Origin: JARIHD01 sp036392795
GTDB taxonomy: Bacteria; Patescibacteriota; Saccharimonadia; Saccharimonadales; UBA4665
Length of the DNA: 15,173 nt
Direction: 5' to 3'
Assembly (NCBI GenBank): GCA_036392795.1
Contig: DASVXH010000080.1
Coordinates: forward strand, 1 to 15,173
The position numbers were made by a program, and so were the translations under genes. Below are positions 1 through 6,005 of the stretch, one piece after another (positions within the stretch are counted from its first letter, which is position 1; every line of letters starts with the position of its first letter). The notes under the pieces are model-generated. The model was not told the DNA's origin and did no database searches. It saw only the letters and a list, made by a program, of their open reading frames with translations.

Positions 1-117
1 GCAGTTGGCTTTATACTGGGGTTAGGAGCTGCCACGGTTGTAAAAAGGGATCTTAAACGCCGTTTATCTGCGCTCATAAAAGCAAAAAAGAGCAAGAAAT
101 CTAAATCCAAAGAGTAG
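1..117 (+). CDS. C-terminal fragment of a membrane protein (5' end outside window)
   Basis: An open frame enters from the left edge and ends at TAG (115-117), giving 38 codons. The fragment starts with a short hydrophobic Gly/Ala-rich stretch (AVGFILGLGAATVV). It ends in a strongly basic tail rich in Lys, Arg and Ser (KAKKSKKSKSKE). This fits the last transmembrane helix and cytosolic tail of a membrane protein. It directly precedes the ferric-reductase-like gene, whose start codon is only 12 bases after this stop, so the two are probably co-transcribed. Too little is visible to assign a family. Confidence 0.6.
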   Translation, partial: AVGFILGLGAATVVKRDLKRRLSALIKAKKSKKSKSKE

Positions 118-129
118 GTGCCGTCGTCC

Positions 130-891
130 ATGATTCCGGCCAAAAAAACAGCAATTCTTTTTGAAAATCCGCGGTTCTATATATTGTCGACAGTCGTTGC
201 CGTCAGTGTTTTGATTACTTCCTGGTTGCGTTTGACCGTACCGAGTGACCAGTTATTGTACATTCGAATCGAACAGGTATTTGGATATCTTTGTATAAGT
301 TTGTGGTATGTTGCTCTAATTATTTCACCGTTGCAGCGGCAGCTGGGCGATCGTTTTGGTATTCCATATTTGGTATTTTGCCGCCGGGCGATAGGGGTTT
401 CGGCCGCATACTTTGCCTTGCTTCATGTACTGGTGGCTCTGTTTGGTCAGATTGGCGGATTTAGTGGTCTAACGCTTCTACCGGCAAAGTTTTTGTTGGC
501 TGCGGGCATGGGCACAGTGGCGTTGGTAATCTTAATTGCCATGGCAGCGACATCCTTCAATAAGGTAATCGCTTTTATGACATATCCGCGCTGGAAATGG
601 TTGCATCGTTGGGGTTATTTTGGGGGTCTGTTGGTGCTATTGCATATTTGGCTAATTGGCACGCATATGTCGTACCTTAGTTTTAAAGGCGTCATCTTTG
701 TGATGTTGATAGTTTTATTCCGCCTGGAAACATTACGCATTGCCGGAAACCTGGCAAAAAGATATCCTCGTTTGCAGCCCAGACAGAATGCTTTGGCGAT
801 GGGACTATGGCTCATGCTTGTCGGCCTATTATTTGTCGTGCCACTTTTGCTTGAACCGAGCGGCAATCACCACTTGGGGGAGTCTCAGTGA
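130..891 (+). CDS. Ferric-reductase-like / MsrQ-like heme membrane protein
   Basis: A 253-residue polytopic membrane protein with about six hydrophobic helices. It carries the hallmarks of the ferric reductase-like transmembrane (FRD/YedZ-MsrQ) family: an RRAIG...YFALLH segment (about residues 85-99) and a W-LHRWGY...LLH segment (about 157-172). The conserved histidines, H99 plus H159/H172, are the expected heme ligands. Family members pass electrons across the membrane to an extracytoplasmic partner; no MsrP or other flavoprotein partner is in view. GTG at 118 would add four residues, but ATG 130 is preferred because TAGGTG (115-120) lies nine bases before it. The TGA stop overlaps the next ATG (TGATG), which suggests translational coupling to the secreted copper-type proteins. 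I infer a role in envelope redox or copper/iron handling; the electron donor is unknown. Confidence 0.78.
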   Translation: MIPAKKTAILFENPRFYILSTVVAVSVLITSWLRLTVPSDQLLYIRIEQVFGYLCISLWYVALIISPLQRQLGDRFGIPYLVFCRRAIGVSAAYFALLHVLVALFGQIGGFSGLTLLPAKFLLAAGMGTVALVILIAMAATSFNKVIAFMTYPRWKWLHRWGYFGGLLVLLHIWLIGTHMSYLSFKGVIFVMLIVLFRLETLRIAGNLAKRYPRLQPRQNALAMGLWLMLVGLLFVVPLLLEPSGNHHLGESQ

Positions 892-1427
892 TGAAGAAAT
901 TTCTGATCCTACTGACGCTATGCCTGGGCCTACTGCCTGGAACCGCTGCCGCACACGTACTTATTAGTGATGAAAGCCGCCCCATCGGTGCAATACTGCA
1001 CATTACTCCAGACGACGATCCAATCGCGGGCGAACAGAGTAGCATTGCTTTTACCATGGAAGGCCGAGCGGTTTCTAAAAAAACGCATGCCTTTACGCTG
1101 CAGGTGATCGACGACCAGGAGCGGGCAGTGTACGTACCAATTCAGGTTAACGACAGTACCGCTACCGCTACTTATACCTTTCCGCGGCAAGGTGCGTACG
1201 AAATAGTGTTATCGGCAGAAGCCGTGAATGGCACGTCCCCCACACTGACCTTTCGGCAAAGTCAGCGCGTAGCACGTGGAGAAAAAGCCGCTACGTCAAT
1301 TGTTTCTACGCCCTTCTGGGCACAATTTGGTGTGATCGCCGCACTGATAGCACTGTTAGTTATCATGATGACCGTTTTTAATCGGCGGAAAACATTATTG
1401 GCATATGCAAAGGCACAGAAGTTTTAA
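891..1427 (+). CDS. Secreted, C-terminally anchored protein with predicted N-terminal histidine (candidate copper-binding)
   Basis: 178 residues. A signal peptide (MKKFLILLTLCLGLLPGTAAA) has a typical AAA cleavage site, after which the mature chain would begin His-Val-Leu-Ile. The central part, about residues 25-125, is predicted beta-rich and Ig-like. A C-terminal transmembrane helix (about 143-162) with a basic tail follows, so the domain sits outside the membrane. ATG 891 is preferred over GTG 888: GGGGGAG (876-882) lies eight bases upstream and the ATG overlaps the preceding stop. A free N-terminal histidine is the copper ligand in CopC-type and YcnI-type proteins, and the next gene is YcnI-like, so a copper-binding role is inferred. 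I cannot assign a named family; CopC, YtkA/FixH-like or another Ig-fold are options. Confidence 0.6.
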   Translation: MKKFLILLTLCLGLLPGTAAAHVLISDESRPIGAILHITPDDDPIAGEQSSIAFTMEGRAVSKKTHAFTLQVIDDQERAVYVPIQVNDSTATATYTFPRQGAYEIVLSAEAVNGTSPTLTFRQSQRVARGEKAATSIVSTPFWAQFGVIAALIALLVIMMTVFNRRKTLLAYAKAQKF

Positions 1428-1433
1428 AGGAGG
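1426..1433 (+). promoter_or_regulatory. Strong Shine-Dalgarno site for the YcnI-like gene
   Basis: AAAGGAGG overlaps the stop codon of the preceding gene and lies four bases before ATG 1438. It decides the start: the frame is open further upstream to 1405, but that would put the ribosome site inside the coding region and spoil the signal peptide. Confidence 0.8.
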
Positions 1434-1437
1434 ATAT

Positions 1438-2058
1438 ATGTTAAAGCGTTTACTAGGTGGTCTGACTGTTGTAACTATTTGTGGGGCGCTCCTGAGCGGC
1501 ACAGCCCAGGCTCACGTTGTGGTTAAACCAGCCGAAGTGCTGACGGCCAGTTTTCAGACCTTCACAGCCAGTACCCCAAATGAAAAAGACATACCCGTGA
1601 CTGGACTCAAGGTGGTCATACCAGACGGTTTAAAGCATGTCTCGCCAACAGTTAAGCCGGGTTGGCAAATAGACATCGAAAAAGATGGGCAGGGCGAAAC
1701 TGCGACCGTCAAATCAATCACCTGGACCGGCAGTACTATCCCGACGGGTTTTCGTGATGACTTTACCTTTAGCGCGCAGGTGCCGGCCAAGACAGGGGAA
1801 TTGCACTGGAGGGCGTACCAAACCTACGAAGGCGGGCAAGTGGTTGCTTGGGATCTATCCAAAGACCAACAGCCCAAGAAAGCAGATGGGTCACCCGATT
1901 TCTCTACTTCCGGCCCCTTCTCGATTACCAAAATCACTAATGAAGCAGCTGTCGCCGTCAAACCGACCAATGCCACCAGCGAATGGGCTTTGCCCTTTGC
2001 CGCTGTCGGTGTTGTGCTGGCACTGGGCGCCATCTTTTTGGCTACCCGCAAAAATTAG
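1438..2058 (+). CDS. YcnI-like (DUF1775) copper-binding protein
   Basis: 206 residues. A signal peptide ends in GTAQA, after which the mature chain starts HVVVKP, the usual beginning of YcnI/DUF1775 proteins. The family's PNE element (about residues 47-49) and a beta-rich body with several tryptophans follow (FRDDFTFSAQVPAKTGELHWRAYQTYEGG is split here only by description: the Trp is at residue 124). A transmembrane helix (about 184-202) and a short Arg/Lys tail anchor it. YcnI proteins bind Cu(II) outside the membrane through the N-terminal histidine and an acidic residue. The gene closes an operon with the preceding histidine-terminated protein and an MsrQ-like heme protein, consistent with copper uptake or metalation in the envelope. 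No YcnJ/CopD permease or CsoR repressor is seen here. Confidence 0.82.
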   Translation: MLKRLLGGLTVVTICGALLSGTAQAHVVVKPAEVLTASFQTFTASTPNEKDIPVTGLKVVIPDGLKHVSPTVKPGWQIDIEKDGQGETATVKSITWTGSTIPTGFRDDFTFSAQVPAKTGELHWRAYQTYEGGQVVAWDLSKDQQPKKADGSPDFSTSGPFSITKITNEAAVAVKPTNATSEWALPFAAVGVVLALGAIFLATRKN

Positions 2059-2084
2059 ATGCCTTAAAAAGCCGCCCCTGGTGG

Positions 2085-2106
2085 TACCCTGCGGGTAGGG
2101 TATACT
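2085..2106 (+). promoter_or_regulatory. Promoter -10 with overlapping palindrome (possible operator)
   Basis: TATACT (2101-2106) is a good -10 element ten bases before ATG 2117, so the message would have about four untranslated bases. No convincing -35 is seen. TACCCT (2085-2090) and AGGGTA (2097-2102) form a perfect 6+6 inverted repeat with a six-base spacer that overlaps the -10 by two bases; inside it sits the shorter ACCC-TGC-GGGT palindrome. Because the downstream unit encodes a LexA-type winged helix, an autoregulatory operator is a reasonable inference. It could also be a weak terminator hairpin for the copper operon, but no T-run follows. Confidence 0.45.
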
Positions 2107-2116
2107 GAAAAGATAC

Positions 2117-2557
2117 ATGAAACGCGCAGACTTCCTACCTACTCGCCGTAATGTTGTCCAATTTCTGGAGTACATGGTGGGCGGAACCGTGTATTTTTGG
2201 TCTGGATATCTTGTCTTTGCATTCTGTTATAGCGGCCTGCACTGGAACTGGCTGTATGCAAAAATCGCTGCTGACATCATCGGCTGGACACTCAATTACC
2301 TGATCCAACGTTACTGGGCGTTTAATAACAAAAAACTACGGGGTCACGAGCGCCGCATTGCTGGTAAATATGCAATGATCACGCTATTTAACCTGTTACT
2401 AGACTACGCTATAATCTGGGGGCTCCAGGTTGTGGGTGTGTCGCCCTACATTGGCTTCTTTATCTCGGCCGGCTTCTTTACTGTTTGGAATTACCTATGG
2501 TACCGCTTTTGGGTCTTTTATGTCGAACGTAAAGGAAAGGGGAGTCAGCATGGCTAA
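2117..2557 (+). CDS. GtrA-family membrane protein
   Basis: 146 residues with four predicted transmembrane helices. The GtrA pattern is clear: FLEYMVGGTVYFWSGYLVF near the N-terminus, NYLIQRYWAFN at the end of helix two, a basic cytosolic loop (KKLRGHERR), and NYLWYRFWVF at the C-terminus. GtrA proteins are small flippase-like membrane proteins linked to translocation or modification of lipid-linked sugars in cell-surface polysaccharide synthesis. There is no Shine-Dalgarno before ATG 2117 and the -10 is ten bases away, so the transcript is near-leaderless. The 3' end overlaps the LexA-like gene by eight bases. The substrate is unknown. Confidence 0.82.
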   Translation: MKRADFLPTRRNVVQFLEYMVGGTVYFWSGYLVFAFCYSGLHWNWLYAKIAADIIGWTLNYLIQRYWAFNNKKLRGHERRIAGKYAMITLFNLLLDYAIIWGLQVVGVSPYIGFFISAGFFTVWNYLWYRFWVFYVERKGKGSQHG

Positions 2558-3002
2558 TACCGTCCGACCAACCAAAAAACAACGAGAACTGCTGAACTTT
2601 ATCGAGCAGTTCATCGGCGAACATGGTTACAGTCCCAGTTACCGCGAAATCATGACCGGGCTGAACTATACCTCCGTTGCAACAGTAGCGTTGCATGTGG
2701 GCAATCTGATAAAGCGGGGGCATCTACGCAAGCGCGATCATTCGGCGCGGTCACTGGAGGTGGTGTCGTCCGAGGTTGAGCAGAAAGTAACCAGCAATAC
2801 CATCCGTCCCGGTGAAGAAAAGTGGTTGGTCGAAAAGATTGAGCACTTTTTTGCGGAGGCCGAAAATAGCGGGGAGCTCACCGCTGAATTTATGGACCAG
2901 TTGTATGTGTTAATCGGTGCCTTGCGCGTGCTTGGTCTGGAGGGCGCCGCCCAAAGCTTTGCCCCTCGTCTGAGCAAGCTCAAAAGTCGTCTACCGGAAT
3001 AG
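2550..3002 (+). CDS. LexA-type winged-helix regulator lacking the S24 protease domain
   Basis: 150 residues. Residues 7-71 match the LexA DNA-binding domain: TKKQRELLNFIEQFIGEHGY, then SPSYREI, a recognition helix around YTSVATVALHVGNL, and a basic wing (KRGHLRKRDHSARSLEV). LexA proteins usually continue with an Ala-Gly cleavage site and a Ser/Lys catalytic dyad to about 200-230 residues. Here the remaining ~75 residues are a short helical region (KWLVEKIEHFFAEAE..., MDQLYVLIGALRVLG) with neither. It therefore cannot self-cleave by the LexA mechanism. ATG 2550 is chosen because AAGGGGAG lies about six bases upstream and the domain starts right after it. It overlaps gtrA by eight bases. The role as transcription regulator is well supported; the targets and the inducing signal are unknown. 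Confidence 0.78.
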   Translation: MANTVRPTKKQRELLNFIEQFIGEHGYSPSYREIMTGLNYTSVATVALHVGNLIKRGHLRKRDHSARSLEVVSSEVEQKVTSNTIRPGEEKWLVEKIEHFFAEAENSGELTAEFMDQLYVLIGALRVLGLEGAAQSFAPRLSKLKSRLPE

Positions 3003-3076
3003 AGATTGAGTTATGAACATGCTACAGGTGTAGTGTTTTGTAGGCAAAAAAACACCATACATATAGCGCTTATGCA

Positions 3077-3085
3077 TGCTACTAT
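3077..3085 (+). promoter_or_regulatory. Candidate extended -10 promoter for the riboswitch transcript
   Basis: TGC-TACTAT is an extended -10 element about 26 bases before the riboswitch core at 3111. No good -35 is present. Start of transcription would fall near 3092. A palindrome CTACA-GG-TGTAG lies at 3022-3033, and a weak A/T hairpin follows, which might end the upstream transcript. Confidence 0.4.
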
Positions 3086-3108
3086 TTGTATAGATTTTAA
3101 CAATCAAA

Positions 3109-3294
3109 AAGCTGGAAGTCCGGTGCGAATTTTTAGGTATACGAAGTTCAATTCCGGCACTGTGCCGCAACTGTAAGGGGTATTATCGCCTCAAAGTCAG
3201 ATACAGCAAATCAACCATATTCCCGAAGCAGGAACCAGGTATTATTTAAGACCACCAGAAGAACCCTGCTTTCGGAAAACAAAAAGCAGGTTTT
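3109..3294 (+). promoter_or_regulatory. Cobalamin riboswitch with translational expression platform
   Basis: The aptamer core is recognisable by its conserved blocks: GGAAGTCCGGTGCGAAT (about 3114-3130), CCGGCACTGTGCCGCAACTG (3154-3173; consensus CCGCAACTGTAA) and the B12-box-like AGTCAGATAC (3195-3204). GCTG (3111-3114) pairs with CAGC (3204-3207) to close it. Downstream, CCTGCTTT (3265-3272) pairs perfectly with AAAGCAGG (3283-3290). That arm contains the only ribosome-binding sequence (AGCAGG), four bases before ATG 3295. The same anti-SD strand can instead pair with CCGAAGCAGG (3223-3232), ten pairs with one bulge. The two exclusive hairpins form a sequester/anti-sequester switch that controls translation of the next gene. 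Cobalamin riboswitches normally repress when bound; the direction here is inferred. The aptamer looks compact, so the exact subclass is uncertain. Confidence 0.85.
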
Positions 3295-4896
3295 ATGATA
3301 TCGGGGGAATTAGTACAAGAGCAGCAATCGGCATTTCAGTCGTCCGATGTTTTGCTTTGGCAGAAATTTGGTGGAGATTTAGCCATTGAACCCGATGCCT
3401 TGCCAGAGCCTGCGTCAAATCCCAAGGTTAATAGTTTTTGGTCCGAATTTGCACAAAACTCTTGGATCCGGGCCGACGTGTTACCCGGTGTATTTGTTGC
3501 CCGCACCGAAGCTGCACTAGAGGCTGAAACTATTATGGAGGCTCGTATGCAGCACTTGCGCGACGGCGAATTCGACCAGGTCCCCTGGACGGTCGATCCG
3601 CTCAGCTCTGCCGCGCGCGTTATTAAGGCCAAGAAAGAATGTGGCGAAAAAAGTACTGCATACCGTGAGGCAAAAGAAAGCCTGGATGTAGATTGTCAGC
3701 GCCTACTGGCCGAAGCCTGGAGTAAGGATGCTGACAGCGAATACTTTGCGCCCCTTGAACAGCCTTTTAATGCTGCGCTGAATAGTTTTACATATAAAAA
3801 CTATTCCTTGGACGTCATGGTTCGCCAAGGTCTGAGCCCTATGGCCGAGCCGGAGGAAAAGCAATACCGCGTGGGTGAGTTCGTAGAAGAGCGCACCTAT
3901 AAAGCGGTTCGTCACGCTGGTGCACTTGCACTAAAAGGAGCCACTACCCCGGCCTCCGATCATGGACAAGCACGGGCTTTGACAGTGACTACCATATCCG
4001 AGTGTGCTGACTGGGCAATCGAGGCCTACGACCGTGGCGAACGCAACGATCTTGGCGGCTACGCTCCAAAGAAAAAGAAGCTCAAATTGCGCAGTGTCGC
4101 TATTCGACCCACGGTCCGCTACCAAGAAGAATTCGCCATGTCCGGTGAATACATAACACACGACGTCGTGGTAGAAGCGTTGCGTCGTAACTCTGTTATT
4201 CAACAGGATCAAAACCCTAGTAAGGTTGAGGTTCGCGCTTTGCAGCTGGTAAATATGAACGGCGATGGCGTGCTAGCCTTCGCTCGTTTGCTTGATACAG
4301 TAGCGGGTGAAGTCCATGACAAGACCATATTTTGCGGCGTAGAAGTTGACGCCGATCATCCGCGCAACTACGCTGCTATTCCTGCCGAAGCCGCCACGCG
4401 CCAAAAGAAGCTCAAAGCCGATGCTGCAACGCTTTCCGACTACCTAATTCGGCTGGAAAAAGACGGCACCGACCACTGGGCGGCCAATGCCTTGGTACGC
4501 ACCTTTGTCACTAACCTGCTACTGGAAAAGGTCAAGGACGACCCTGTCCGGGCCGAAATTGTTTTTGACCAAAAAACCGCCCAGGGTATCCGCGAATATC
4601 AGGCATTGCAAGCGCGTGGGGACGTTTTGCTGGCCGAGCGACTTTGGCAGAGTGTGCAGGCAGGGGCGCCAGCCGCCGGTTTTTGCGGTGCCGGCTCGTG
4701 CGGCCTGGCGAGTGAAAAATCCACGACCGATGACGCCCAAAAGGCTATAAAGCTCGGGCTTAAAGCCACAAATGGTGAAATTATCCGTGACACCGAACGC
4801 AAATGCCCCAGCTGTAAGGAAAAAACTATTCTATATGATTCCAAGGGTAGTAAAGTTTGTATTAACTGCGACAAAAAAGACATAAAACGTGAATAG
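3295..4896 (+). CDS. Unknown 533-residue protein under cobalamin control, with CGAGSCGL motif and C-terminal zinc ribbon
   Basis: 533 residues, no signal peptide and no membrane helix, so a cytosolic protein. I do not recognise the family. The bulk (1-455) is mixed alpha/beta with many charged residues and a Lys-rich patch (PKKKKLKLRS, about 258-267). Near the C-terminus there is a cysteine pair in FCGAGSCGL (C464, C469). Then comes a zinc ribbon with CPSC (C504, C507) and CINC (C522, C525), spaced by 14 residues. A redox cysteine pair plus a C-terminal zinc-binding module resembles the tail architecture of some adenosylcobalamin-dependent ribonucleotide reductases. However, none of the catalytic barrel motifs is present, so it is not a reductase itself. 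The riboswitch implies a role tied to B12 supply: a B12-independent substitute, an accessory protein, or a cobalamin-handling protein. It stands alone, with a new promoter 14 bases after its stop. Confidence 0.75.
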   Translation: MISGELVQEQQSAFQSSDVLLWQKFGGDLAIEPDALPEPASNPKVNSFWSEFAQNSWIRADVLPGVFVARTEAALEAETIMEARMQHLRDGEFDQVPWTVDPLSSAARVIKAKKECGEKSTAYREAKESLDVDCQRLLAEAWSKDADSEYFAPLEQPFNAALNSFTYKNYSLDVMVRQGLSPMAEPEEKQYRVGEFVEERTYKAVRHAGALALKGATTPASDHGQARALTVTTISECADWAIEAYDRGERNDLGGYAPKKKKLKLRSVAIRPTVRYQEEFAMSGEYITHDVVVEALRRNSVIQQDQNPSKVEVRALQLVNMNGDGVLAFARLLDTVAGEVHDKTIFCGVEVDADHPRNYAAIPAEAATRQKKLKADAATLSDYLIRLEKDGTDHWAANALVRTFVTNLLLEKVKDDPVRAEIVFDQKTAQGIREYQALQARGDVLLAERLWQSVQAGAPAAGFCGAGSCGLASEKSTTDDAQKAIKLGLKATNGEIIRDTERKCPSCKEKTILYDSKGSKVCINCDKKDIKRE

Positions 4897-4909
4897 CTAG
4901 CACAAGCAG

Positions 4910-4938
4910 TTGACAAACATAAGCATCTTGTGTAGTAT
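4910..4938 (+). promoter_or_regulatory. Strong sigma70-type promoter
   Basis: TTGACA (4910-4915), a 17-base spacer, and TAGTAT (4933-4938) make the best complete promoter in the window. Transcription should begin near 4945. The product is a leader of about 115 bases followed by a small ORF and an inverted repeat, not a conventional gene. Confidence 0.75.
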
Positions 4939-5007
4939 ATTTCGTATACTTTGCGGTGAGACCCGTGTAAGAGACAAAAAGAGGTTTAAAAACAAATAAA
5001 AATCTGT

Positions 5008-5033
5008 AAATTGGCCCGAAAATTCGGTCAATT
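5008..5033 (+). promoter_or_regulatory. Hairpin in the leader of the small ORF
   Basis: AAATTGG pairs with TCAATTT and CCGA with TCGG around an AAAT loop, with a single bulged C between. The hairpin ends about ten bases before the Shine-Dalgarno GGGAGGA (5044-5050). It could be part of a regulatory leader or of a small RNA. No T-run follows, so it is not an obvious terminator. Confidence 0.45.
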
Positions 5034-5058
5034 TCTACCGTGTGGGAGGAGTATTCCT

Positions 5059-5151
5059 ATGTCCGTGAAAATAAAGATTATCAGATCCAAGCCAGCCAGA
5101 GTTACTGTCGAAGTGCGGCGACCCTCCTGGCGAGAATTCATCAAGTACTAA
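5059..5151 (+). CDS. 30-residue basic small ORF with strong ribosome site
   Basis: ATG 5059 is preceded by GGGAGGA (5044-5050), a good Shine-Dalgarno eight bases away, behind a near-consensus promoter and a hairpin leader. The peptide starts MSVKIKIIRSKPARVTVEV and ends REFIKY. It has nine Lys/Arg and only two Glu, so it is strongly cationic; there is no cysteine or hydrophobic helix. The frame ends at TAA, and a second in-frame TAA follows two codons later. After that the frame stays open for 28 codons and would encode a Trp-rich stretch ending at TAA 5245-5247. So this may be a true small protein, a leader peptide, or the start of a gene broken by stops. No family is recognised. Confidence 0.5.
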   Translation: MSVKIKIIRSKPARVTVEVRRPSWREFIKY

Positions 5152-5320
5152 AAGACCTAAGTCGAGGCCACCAACCAGACCCAAAAACACTGGGCCTGGT
5201 TGGCCGGTGAGACAAGTCTGGCGGTCCTTTGGCGGTGGAGCGAGTAATTTTTAGGTCTGGTTGATGGCTGTATAGCCCATTACTTCAAGGTATAAGGATA
5301 TCGTCGTTGGCAGTGCCGTG
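5152..5320. other. Non-coding spacer between the small ORF and the DsbA-like gene
   Basis: Besides the inverted repeat, this spacer holds a short hairpin, GGCTGTATAGCC (5266-5277), which lies downstream of the DsbA-like stop on the - strand. I see no tRNA, tmRNA, SRP RNA, 6S or RNase P signature. With the promoter, leader and small ORF it makes up the 424 bases between the riboswitch-controlled gene and the DsbA-like gene. Confidence 0.5.
5166..5269. repeat. Nested inverted repeat with alternative pairings
   Basis: Three related segments occur: A at 5166-5187 (CCACCAACCAGACCC core), B at 5192-5205 (GGGCCTGGTTGGCC) and C at 5248-5269 (GGTCTGGTTGATGGC core). A pairs with B as a 12-base stem with one mismatch and a nine-base loop. 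A also pairs with C: 15 of 16 positions over 5166-5181/5254-5269, and the match continues into AAAAA/TTTTT. Outer AGACCTAA (5153-5160) can pair with TTAGGTCT (5251-5258). The A-B and A-C structures exclude each other. It lies between the small ORF and the convergent DsbA-like gene, so it may act as a terminator region, an RNA switch or a decayed mobile repeat. No U-run follows either stem on the + strand. Confidence 0.65.
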
Positions 5321-5980
5321 CTAGTTTTTAGCCAGTTCGTCGTCTAGCAGTTTGGCAAACTTCTCAAAACTTGGCACGCTCTGGTCGCTGGAAACATCCT
5401 TTAGATTGATCTTTTTGCCATTTAGGAAGAAGGTGGGCGTACCCAGAGACTGACCCGTCTTTTTAAATGCGGCGATGTCGGCATTAATGACGTCGTTGGC
5501 CTTGCTGCTAGAGAAATCCTTTTGAAACTGGTCGGCGTTCAGGCCAAGCTGAGTAGCATATTGCTTGAACGAATCAGTGGGCCGACTGCTGGCCGACCAA
5601 GACTGTTGATTGGCGTACAACATGTCGTACATTTCCCAGAATTTTCCTTGGGCATTGGCGGCCTCGGCTGCACGGGCGGCAGCAAACGCATGCTGGTGAA
5701 TCTGCGTTAGTGGCAGATTGCGAAACTGAAAACTGATCTTATCCTGGTACTTACTCAGGATCTGACTAACGATCGGATAATATGAACCGCAGCCTGGGCA
5801 CTGAAAGTCGCCATATTCAACCAATTTCACTTTGGAATCCAGTTTGCCTTTAACGTGATTTGTTGGCTGTGTGCCATTGCCGCCATTGGTGTCTTTTTTG
5901 TCATCTTTGCCGCCGAGCATAAGTATGCCCACAAAAACCACGATGATAACACCGATGATCACCCAAAACCGTTTTTCCAT
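5321..5980 (-). CDS. Membrane-anchored DsbA-type thiol oxidoreductase
   Basis: 219 residues. One N-terminal transmembrane anchor (about residues 5-23) is followed by a Gly/Asn/Asp-rich linker (24-45). A thioredoxin-fold domain of the Thioredoxin_4/DsbA type comes next. The active site is CPGC (C61, C64) in the family context VEYGDFQCPGCG, and the cis-proline loop is GTPTFF (P182). Its likely job is oxidation or isomerisation of disulfides in exported proteins. The frame is open up to 6058, but MEKRF at 5980 is preferred: AAAGGAG lies about ten bases upstream and the anchor follows at once. An extended -10 on this strand lies at 6006-6014. It is divergent from the CBS gene. No DsbB or VKOR partner is in view. 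Confidence 0.85.
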   Translation of the reverse strand: MEKRFWVIIGVIIVVFVGILMLGGKDDKKDTNGGNGTQPTNHVKGKLDSKVKLVEYGDFQCPGCGSYYPIVSQILSKYQDKISFQFRNLPLTQIHQHAFAAARAAEAANAQGKFWEMYDMLYANQQSWSASSRPTDSFKQYATQLGLNADQFQKDFSSSKANDVINADIAAFKKTGQSLGTPTFFLNGKKINLKDVSSDQSVPSFEKFAKLLDDELAKN

Positions 5981-6005
5981 CCCTGTATAACTCCTTTTGC
6001 TAATC

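Noticed and set aside
2618..2632. SOS-box-like CGAACATGGTTAC inside the LexA-like gene
   Set aside because: It lies in the coding region, the match to GAAC-N4-GTTC is imperfect, and the codons encode a conserved stretch of the winged helix.
3033..3056. Rho-independent terminator after the LexA-like gene
   Set aside because: The GTGTTTT/AAAACAC stem is only seven A/T-rich pairs and has no T-run; too weak to call.
4945..5270. Possible housekeeping RNA (tmRNA, RNase P, SRP or 6S)
   Set aside because: None of the conserved sequence blocks of these RNAs could be found, and a coding frame with ribosome site lies within.
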